The notes under the pieces were generated by a model. The model searched no databases and was not told the DNA's origin. It saw nothing but the letters and a program-made list of their open reading frames with translations. Positions 1 to 5,113 of a DNA stretch of 5,113 nt are shown in pieces. Source of the stretch: JACPFV01 sp035526825 (lineage in GTDB: Bacteria; Pseudomonadota; Gammaproteobacteria; Nevskiales; Nevskiaceae). The translations under genes were made by a program, and so were the position numbers. Numbering within the stretch: position 1 is the stretch's first letter; the number at the start of each line of letters is the position of its first letter. Location of the stretch: assembly GCA_035526825.1 (NCBI GenBank), contig DATLBT010000098.1, positions 1-5,113 on the forward strand. Direction: 5' to 3'.

Positions 1-350
1 CGCGAAGTGCCGGCGGCGACCCCGCCCGCCAGCGGAATGCGGCGCATGGCGTGCGTGCTGGGCGTTGGCGCGCTGCGCGCGTCGTACGCGGCGATGAGAT
101 CCGCCTCGGGGATGTTCAGCACCTTGGCAATCTTGCGGTAATAGCCGCGCACGTAGACCGGCTCCGACAGCGCCGCAAAGTCATCGCGCTCGAGCGCCTC
201 GAGCGTGCCCTTCGCCAGCTTGAGCTGGCCGGCGAGGTCCTCGGCGCCGAGGCCCGCGCGCGCGCGTGCCTGGCTGAGCAGGCGGCCGGGGCTCGGGGCG
301 TCTGCCGCGGGCGCCGCGGCCGACGCCTGGGGGATTTCCGGTTCGCTCAT
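1..350 (-). CDS. rodZ: RodZ, cytoskeletal cell-shape protein, N-terminal part (runs off the left edge)
   Basis: The 116 visible residues begin with a low-complexity Ala/Pro-rich tail (about 1-20), followed by a helix-turn-helix domain of the RodZ/HTH_25 type (about 21-90). Characteristic pieces are GRLLSQARARAGL, LEALERDDF and the VYVRGYYRKIAKVLNIP stretch, which corresponds to the FLRGYIRSYARLVHIP region of E. coli RodZ. In that family this cytoplasmic domain binds MreB and is followed by one transmembrane helix and a periplasmic domain; both would lie beyond the window edge. The ATG at 350-348 overlaps the pilF stop codon as ATGA, which fixes the start and implies translational coupling. 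The position directly after pilF is the conserved one for rodZ (ispG usually follows). The HTH family is clear; the RodZ identity rests on homology plus synteny, because the membrane helix is not visible. Confidence 0.9.
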   Translation of the reverse strand, partial: MSEPEIPQASAAAPAADAPSPGRLLSQARARAGLGAEDLAGQLKLAKGTLEALERDDFAALSEPVYVRGYYRKIAKVLNIPEADLIAAYDARSAPTPSTHAMRRIPLAGGVAAGTS

Positions 351-1116
351 CGGCGCGCCTGCCCGCTCTGCTTGAGCAATTCGTAGGTTTCCGGGGCGTC
401 CGGGAATTCGGTCTTCAAGCGCCGCTCGTAGCCGCGCGCGCTCTGCAGGTCGCCGAGCTTGCGCTCGGTCTGTACGCCGATCCACAGGGTCTGCGGCGTC
501 GGCCGCGCGGCGGACTCGTAACGTTGCAGGAAGGCGCGCGAGCGCAGGTAGTCCTGCTTCTCGTAGGACGCCAGCGCCATCTGCGCCAGCGCATTCGGAT
601 GACGCGGGTTGAGCTTCAGCGCCTCGCGGTAGTAATCCTCGGCGCGCGCCGCGCGTTTCGGATCCCGCCGCACGCAGACGCCAGCGTTGGCCCAGGCGTC
701 GGCGGGGCTGGTGTTCTCCTTGTTCTGCGCGGCCTTGAGGAACAGCTCCTCGGCATCCTCGACCTCGCCCTGCCCGCACAGGAAGATGCCGAAGTTGTTC
801 AGCGTGCCGGGGTCGCCCTGGTTGAGGTCGAGCGCCTCGCGGTAATGTTTTTCGGCGAGTTCCGCCTCGCCCTTGCGCTGGTAGAGCAGCGCGATGGTCG
901 AGTGCGCGGTCGCAAAGTCGTCATCCTGTTCGATGGCGCGCTGGAGCTTCTCCAGCGCGAGGTCGTACTGCCCCTTGCGCATGTAGTCGATGCCGAGTTG
1001 CGTGTTGAGTCGCGCGGCTTCCTTCAGGTCCGCCTTGGTCCCCGGCGCTTCGGTCGTGGTGGTGCACGAGGCCAGCAGCATCGCTGCGAGCGCGATTGCG
1101 ACACTCGACACAGTCT

Positions 1117-1120
<4 letters not shown>
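347..1120 (-). CDS. pilF: Type IV pilus pilotin lipoprotein PilF/PilW (TPR protein)
   Basis: A 257-residue protein with a lipoprotein signal peptide: Lys2, a hydrophobic stretch at about 5-17 and the lipobox LASC with the lipidated cysteine at 19. The mature part is a chain of tetratricopeptide repeats, clearest at about 36-69 (LGIDYMRKGQYDLALEKLQRA), 70-103 (LLYQRKGEAELAEKHYREAL), 104-133 (NNFGIFLCGQGEVEDAEELF), 140-174 and 175-206, then a shorter helical tail. In Pseudomonas and Neisseria relatives this outer-membrane lipoprotein helps localise and assemble the PilQ secretin through which type IV pili pass. The residue after Cys19 is Thr, not Asp, so outer-membrane sorting is expected. The ATG at 1120 overlaps the rlmN stop (ATGA), with a GGTGA ribosome-binding-like sequence at 1128-1132. 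The stop overlaps the rodZ start. Synteny between rlmN and rodZ supports PilF over a generic TPR lipoprotein. Confidence 0.92.
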
Positions 1121-2208
<1,088 letters not shown>

Positions 2209-2289
2209 TAAATAGGGACGCGCCCCTTTACCTTCAGGCCCGAGGGTCTGACTGTTGTTGGCTGCGGGTGAAGGGGCGCGTCCCATTTA
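2209..2289. repeat. 81-bp palindromic REP/MITE-like element between ndk and rlmN
   Basis: The arms 2215-2232 and 2267-2284 form an 18-bp stem (17 Watson-Crick pairs and one G-T), with core GGGACGCGCCCCTT against AAGGGGCGCGTCCC. Past a bulged A at 2214 the pairing continues for five more bases (2209-2213 with 2285-2289), giving terminal AAAT/ATTT boxes. The 34-base loop contains a second small hairpin (2235-2241 with 2244-2250, one G-T pair). The element fills the whole gap between the ndk stop and the rlmN ATG. Perfect arm pairing over GC-rich sequence with AT-rich termini resembles REP or MITE-type mobile repeats, including those mobilised by REP-associated tyrosine transposases; that family assignment is inference, since only one copy is visible and no clear target duplication is seen. 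A terminator role is less likely because no U tract follows on the minus strand (only UAUUUAAUG). Confidence 0.8.
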
Positions 2290-2291
2290 TC

Positions 2292-2723
2292 TCACCGCGT
2301 GCGCGGGCACAGCTCGGTGGCGCGGAAGAAATAGCTGATCTCGACCTTGGCGTTGTCGGCCGAATCCGAGCCATGCACGGCGTTCTCGTCGATGCTCGTC
2401 GCAAAGTCGGCGCGGATCGTGCCCTTCGCGGCCTTCTTCGGGTCGGTCGCGCCCATGATGTCGCGGTGCTTCTGCACGGCGTTTTCGCCCTCGAGCACGG
2501 AGATCATCACCGGGCCGCTGGTCATGAACGAAACCAGGTCCTTGAAGAACGGACGGTCCTTGTGCACCGCATAGAACCCGCCCGCCTGCTTGTCGGTGAG
2601 GTGCTTCATGCGCGCGGCGACGATGGTCAGGCCGGCGGCTTCGAAGCGGTTATAGATGTCGCCGATGTGATTCTTGCCTACTGCGTCGGGCTTGATGATG
2701 GACAAGGTGCGCTCAACCGCCAT
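2292..2723 (-). CDS. ndk: Nucleoside diphosphate kinase
   Basis: 143 residues, the same length as E. coli Ndk, ending in the family-typical ELCPRTR. It transfers the gamma phosphate of ATP to other (d)NDPs through a phosphohistidine, balancing nucleotide pools in the cytoplasm. The catalytic His117 lies in the signature NAVHGSDS (114-121). Lys11 in IIKPDAV and the downstream Arg/Asn nucleotide contacts (GTIRADF at 101-107, EN at 113-114) are present. The ATG at 2723 is preceded by GGAG five bases upstream. A promoter about 60-80 bp upstream suggests ndk heads its own transcription unit, downstream of the Fe-S cluster genes. The palindromic repeat begins two bases past the stop codon without altering the C-terminus. 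Confidence 0.97.
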   Translation of the reverse strand: MAVERTLSIIKPDAVGKNHIGDIYNRFEAAGLTIVAARMKHLTDKQAGGFYAVHKDRPFFKDLVSFMTSGPVMISVLEGENAVQKHRDIMGATDPKKAAKGTIRADFATSIDENAVHGSDSADNAKVEISYFFRATELCPRTR

Positions 2724-2728
2724 GGGGT

Positions 2729-2732
2729 CTCC
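2729..2732 (-). promoter_or_regulatory. ndk ribosome binding site
   Basis: GGAG (in CGGAGACCCC) lies five bases before the ndk ATG. It is the clearest Shine-Dalgarno sequence in the window; most other genes here start at ATGA overlaps with weak or no such site. Confidence 0.75.
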
Positions 2733-2750
2733 GATTCAATTCGTAAGTTC

Positions 2751-2769
2751 AGGAAAGGAAAAAGAAAAT
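2751..2769 (-). promoter_or_regulatory. Pyrimidine-rich leader at the predicted 5' end of the ndk transcript
   Basis: Positions 2768 down to 2751 on the minus strand are an unbroken 18-base pyrimidine tract (TTTTCTTTTTCCTTTCCT). It starts one base after A2769, a plausible transcription start 7 bases beyond the -10 box. The tract contrasts sharply with the GC-rich surroundings. It may be an unstructured ribosome standby region or may take part in pyrimidine-sensitive initiation; no function is shown by the sequence alone. Confidence 0.4.
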
Positions 2770-2775
2770 CACGAA

Positions 2776-2805
2776 ATTATAGCGGTTCGCCGGAAGGCGC
2801 CGCAA
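2776..2805 (-). promoter_or_regulatory. Predicted sigma70 promoter for ndk
   Basis: A perfect -10 hexamer TATAAT lies at 2781-2776 (minus strand). With an 18-base spacer, a partial -35 TTGCGG (TTG matched) lies at 2805-2800. The predicted start is G2770 or A2769, giving a leader of about 46 bases before the ndk ATG. The spacer region contains an imperfect GC-rich inverted repeat: GCGGCGCC (2803-2796), loop TTCC, then GGCG-AA-CCGC (2791-2782). The -10 is strong evidence in such GC-rich DNA; the -35 call is weaker. Confidence 0.65.
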
Positions 2806-2825
2806 TGCGTTTTAGCCGCGTTTTG

Positions 2826-3170
2826 TTATTTCTTCGCTTCAGCGGGATCGAGGAAGAAGCTTTCCCCGCAGCCACACAAGGCCTTGGCCTTGGGGTTCTC
2901 GAACTTGAAGGCTTCGGACAGGCCTTCGCGCCGGTAGTCCACAGTGATGCCTTCGAGCATGGGCAGGTCATCGCGGGCGACGACCACCCTGGCGCCTTCG
3001 GCCTCGAAGACCAGATCTTCGTTGCCGGCCAGGTCGGCGTAATCCAGCGTGTAGGCGTAACCCGAACAGCCGGCCTTCTTTACCCCGAGGCGCAGGCCAA
3101 TCCCCTTGCCGCGCTCGCGCAGCTGGTGCTGGATGCGCCGGGCGGCGCTGGATGTCAGGTTCACGGCCAC
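2826..3170 (-). CDS. iscA: IscA-type Fe-S cluster carrier (HesB/IscA family)
   Basis: 114 residues with all three conserved cysteines of the A-type carrier family: Cys35 in KKAGCSGYAY, and Cys99 and Cys101 in ALCGCGESF. It aligns along its whole length with E. coli IscA (GKGIGLRLGVKKAGCSG, EGLSEAFKFENP), with a few extra C-terminal residues (DPAEAKK). By family knowledge it receives Fe-S clusters or iron and passes clusters to apoproteins in the cytosol. The start is GTG at 3170, one base after the IscU-like stop codon, with a GAGGT ribosome-binding sequence at 3180-3184 (9-base spacing); the resulting MAVNLT matches MSITLS of IscA. Normally hscB, hscA and fdx follow, but here about 100 bp of noncoding DNA and ndk come next. 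ErpA or SufA are alternatives, but the EGLSEAFKF and GKGIGLRLGV stretches and the gene order favour IscA. Confidence 0.92.
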   Translation of the reverse strand: MAVNLTSSAARRIQHQLRERGKGIGLRLGVKKAGCSGYAYTLDYADLAGNEDLVFEAEGARVVVARDDLPMLEGITVDYRREGLSEAFKFENPKAKALCGCGESFFLDPAEAKK

Positions 3171-3171
3171 G

Positions 3172-3540
3172 TCAGTTCGACCTCGTAAGGCTCAGCAGGG
3201 ACTTCAACAGGTCCTCGCCCAGCAATGCGCAATGGGTACGATCGTCAGGAATTTCAAGGGTTTCACGGATGATTTTCATGCTCATCCCGCTCAGCTCCTG
3301 CAACTCCTTGCCGACCACCCAGCCGGCGATCCACGCCCCCACGGCGATGGTGGTGGGACAGCCATACGCCTGGAAGCGCGCATCGTCGATGCGCGACCGC
3401 GTCATTTTAACCTGCAGGCGCAGGCGGCTCCCGTTTGCGCGCGTGGCGGCTTCCGCCGTCAACCCGCCGGCCAATTCGCCGGCGCGGGGCGCATCGATGA
3501 ACAGTTGCCAGACCCGCGGCGGGTAGCCGAACGGGTTCAT
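3172..3540 (-). CDS. iscU: Divergent IscU/NifU-like scaffold protein lacking the first ligand cysteine
   Basis: 122 residues, close to the IscU length. The fold signature is clear: the N-terminal YPPRVWQLFIDAPRAGEL, the RLRLQVKM strand, the DDARFQAYGCPTTIA motif with Cys61, and THCALLGEDLLKSL with His103 and Cys104. The spacing Cys61-Cys104 (43 residues) equals E. coli Cys63-Cys106, so there is no SufU-type insertion. However, where IscU has ACGD (Cys37, Asp39) this protein has ANGS (Asn36, Ser38), and the HscA-binding LPPVK motif reads IPDDR (97-101). These are direct readings and the codons are unambiguous. IscU normally builds [2Fe-2S] clusters on three cysteines plus Asp/His; with two cysteines and one histidine, canonical scaffold chemistry is doubtful. 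It could be a specialised scaffold, a metal or persulfide relay, or a desulfurase regulator. The start ATG at 3540 overlaps the iscS stop (ATGA); an upstream in-frame ATG at 3561 would lie inside iscS. Confidence 0.85.
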   Translation of the reverse strand: MNPFGYPPRVWQLFIDAPRAGELAGGLTAEAATRANGSRLRLQVKMTRSRIDDARFQAYGCPTTIAVGAWIAGWVVGKELQELSGMSMKIIRETLEIPDDRTHCALLGEDLLKSLLSLTRSN

Positions 3541-4709
3541 GCGGCGCGGCCCGCCGGCCACAACGCGCGCAATCGCAGCACCTGCGCACCGACCTGCGCT
3601 CCGGCCGCATCAACCTCGGCCTCGGTAGTGAAGCGGCCGAGCGAGAAGCGCAACGAAGCGCCGGCGAGCGCGTCGTCACGTCCCAGCGCGCGCAACACAT
3701 AGGACGACTCGCGGGTCGCCGACGAGCAGGCCGACCCGCTCGACACGGCGAGGTCCGGCAGGCCGGCGCGCAGGCTCTCGCCTTCCACGTCGCCAAAGCT
3801 CACGTTGAGGATGCCGGGCGCGCGCGGCGCGCCGGCACCGTTGACGAACGTGTCGGGCAGCGCGGTCAGCGCGCGCTCGAGCCGCTCGCGGAGCGCACGC
3901 AGGCGCCGGTCTTCCTCGACCCGCTCCGCCAGCGCGAGCCGGCTGGCCTCGCCCAGGCCCGCGAGCTGGTGCGTCGGCAAGGTGCCGGAGCGCATGCCCT
4001 GCTCGTGGCCGCTGCCGTGCATCTGCGGGGCGAGGCGCGCGCGCGGCTTCTTGCGCACGAACAACGCGCCGACACCCTTGGGCCCGTAAAACTTGTGGGC
4101 CGACAGCGACAGCAGGTCGATGGGCACGCGCGCAAGGTCGATCGCGATCTTGCCGGCGGCCTGCACCGCGTCGACGTGGAACAGGATGCCGCGCTCGCGC
4201 AGCGCTGGCGCCAGTGCTTCGACGTCGTTGACCGTGCCGATCTCGTTGTTGACCCACATCAGCGAAACCAGCGCGGTCTCGGGCGTGAGCGCCGCCCGCA
4301 CCTGCTGCGCCGTGACGCGGCCGTCGACACCCGGCACGAGGTAGCTCACGCGCACGCCGCGTGTCTCAAGGTGGCGGCAGGTTTCGAGCACCGACTTGTG
4401 CTCGGTACGCGACGTCACGACATGGCGGCCGGCACCGCGGCCGGCGGGGTCGAGAAATTCGAGCGCACCCTTCAGTGCGAGGTTGTTCGCCTCGGTCGAG
4501 CCGGACGTGAAGACGATTTCGGCCGGCGTGGCGCCGAGCAGCGCCGCGACGTGCGCGCGCGCCTCGTCGACGGCGCCACGCGCCGCGCGGCCAGCCGCGT
4601 GGTCCGACGCTGGGTTGCCATGGATGCCGCCAGGCTCGAGGAAGCGGCGCATGACCTCGTAGACACGCGGGTCGAGCGGCGTGGTAGCGGCGTAGTCGAG
4701 GTAAATCAT
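3537..4709 (-). CDS. iscS: Cysteine desulfurase IscS (group I, PLP-dependent)
   Basis: 390 residues, strongly IscS-like from the first residues (MIYLDYAATTPLDPRV). It removes sulfur from L-cysteine as an enzyme persulfide, releasing alanine, and donates it to Fe-S assembly and tRNA thiolation. Visible active-site elements sit at the same numbers as in E. coli IscS: His104 in TEHK, Asp180 and Gln183 in HVDAVQ, the PLP lysine Lys206 in SAHKFYGPKG, and the persulfide cysteine Cys328 in SSGSACSSAT on a long mobile loop. MHGSGHEQGMRSGTLP and RFSLGRFTTE are also conserved. The protein ends soon after (RLRALWPAGRAA), about 14 residues shorter than E. coli IscS, so the tail that helps dock IscU is missing. 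The ATG overlaps the upstream desulfurase stop (ATGA) and the stop overlaps the IscU-like start, which implies coupled translation. No good ribosome binding site precedes it. Confidence 0.95.
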   Translation of the reverse strand: MIYLDYAATTPLDPRVYEVMRRFLEPGGIHGNPASDHAAGRAARGAVDEARAHVAALLGATPAEIVFTSGSTEANNLALKGALEFLDPAGRGAGRHVVTSRTEHKSVLETCRHLETRGVRVSYLVPGVDGRVTAQQVRAALTPETALVSLMWVNNEIGTVNDVEALAPALRERGILFHVDAVQAAGKIAIDLARVPIDLLSLSAHKFYGPKGVGALFVRKKPRARLAPQMHGSGHEQGMRSGTLPTHQLAGLGEASRLALAERVEEDRRLRALRERLERALTALPDTFVNGAGAPRAPGILNVSFGDVEGESLRAGLPDLAVSSGSACSSATRESSYVLRALGRDDALAGASLRFSLGRFTTEAEVDAAGAQVGAQVLRLRALWPAGRAA

Positions 4710-5113
4710 GCGAGCGCCGAGTCGAGAACTTCGCGCAGCGTGGCGACGAAGCCGTCCACCTCGACTTCGGTGTTGTCCTTGCCGAGGCTCACGCGGATCG
4801 CGCCGAGCGCGAGCTCGGGCGGCACGCCCATCGCCAGCAGCACGGGGCTGGGCTCGTCGGTGCCGGTGGCGCAGGCGGAACCCGATGACACCGCGAAGCC
4901 CTGCTTGTCGAGCAGGCCCAGCAGCGTGGCGCTGTGGATGCCAGGCACGGCGAACTGCGAGGTGTTGGGCAGCCGTGGCGCCAGCGCGCTGAACAGGGTG
5001 AGGCCCGGGATGCGCACCAGCGCAGCCTCGAGGTGCGCGCGCAGGTGCTTCGCGTGGGCGGCCCGCGCGTCGAGCTCACGCTGTGCGAGCTCGGCGGCCG
5101 CGCCGAAGCCCAC
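4706..5113 (-). CDS. Second cysteine desulfurase / class V aminotransferase-fold protein, C-terminal part
   Basis: 135 residues enter from the right edge; the first visible codon is GTG (Val), internal to the gene and matching the VGMGEAYRIA region of IscS. The small C-terminal domain is complete: LPNTSQFAVPG, then the loop FAVSSGSACATGTDEPSPVLLAMG with the persulfide cysteine at fragment residue 81, then RVSLGKDNTEVEVDGFV. Loop length matches group I (NifS/IscS) enzymes, so it looks catalytically competent in this half; the PLP lysine lies outside the window. It differs clearly from the adjacent IscS, so this is an old paralogue and not a recent duplication. Adjacent paired desulfurases ahead of iscU are known in some lineages, for example Rickettsia. 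The stop codon overlaps the iscS start (ATGA). Confidence 0.88.
   Translation of the reverse strand: MGFGAAAELAQRELDARAAHAKHLRAHLEAALVRIPGLTLFSALAPRLPNTSQFAVPGIHSATLLGLLDKQGFAVSSGSACATGTDEPSPVLLAMGVPPELALGAIRVSLGKDNTEVEVDGFVATLREVLDSALA

Noticed and set aside
2209..2289. The palindrome as a rho-independent terminator of ndk
   Set aside because: The stem is strong, but the downstream strand reads TATTTAATG with no run of Ts, and rlmN would be left without an evident promoter; the matched AT-rich ends fit a mobile repeat better.
2268..3188. Plus-strand open frame (306 codons) spanning ndk, the intergenic region and iscA
   Set aside because: It is antisense to two intact conserved genes, crosses the ndk promoter and starts inside the palindromic repeat; no recognisable domain.
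3172..3540. Assignment of the scaffold-like protein to SufU or to the N-terminal domain of NifU
   Set aside because: The spacing of the last two cysteines equals IscU, with no SufU-type insertion, and the protein ends at 122 residues without NifU's ferredoxin-like and C-terminal domains.

Overview
The window is GC-rich, densely coded DNA with every recognisable gene on the minus strand, so the genes are described here from right to left, the direction of transcription. The run ndk - rlmN - pilF - rodZ is a conserved neighbourhood in Gammaproteobacteria (Pseudomonas-type order, usually followed by ispG and hisS) and also occurs in Betaproteobacteria. With the lipoprotein pilotin and IscS/IscA-type Fe-S genes upstream, this points to a GC-rich gamma- or betaproteobacterium. 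I cannot place it to genus.

Right part (about 5113-2826): a compact iron-sulfur assembly cluster. It holds the C-terminal part of one cysteine desulfurase, a complete second cysteine desulfurase (IscS), a short IscU-like protein, and an IscA-type carrier. The genes overlap by ATGA junctions or are separated by 1 nt, so they are almost certainly one translationally coupled operon. hscB, hscA and fdx, which normally follow iscA, are absent. The IscU-like protein lacks the first cluster-ligand cysteine, the neighbouring aspartate and the LPPVK chaperone motif, and IscS lacks the usual C-terminal tail. Together these features suggest a modified or repurposed ISC module, which is the most interesting part of the window.

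Middle (2825-2724): the only ordinary intergenic region, about 100 bp and AT-richer than its surroundings. It carries a sigma70-like promoter with a perfect TATAAT for ndk, a GC-rich inverted repeat in the promoter spacer, a pyrimidine-rich leader beginning GATTTTC, and a good ndk ribosome binding site.

Left part (2723-1): ndk, then an 81-bp palindromic REP/MITE-like element that exactly fills the ndk-rlmN gap and abuts the rlmN start codon, then rlmN, pilF and the N-terminal third of rodZ, the last three coupled by ATGA overlaps. Ndk balances nucleoside triphosphates, RlmN ([4Fe-4S] radical SAM) methylates rRNA/tRNA and so is a client of Fe-S assembly, PilF is the type IV pilus secretin pilotin, and RodZ is the MreB-linked cell-shape protein. 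No RNA genes, CRISPR arrays or transposase genes were seen.
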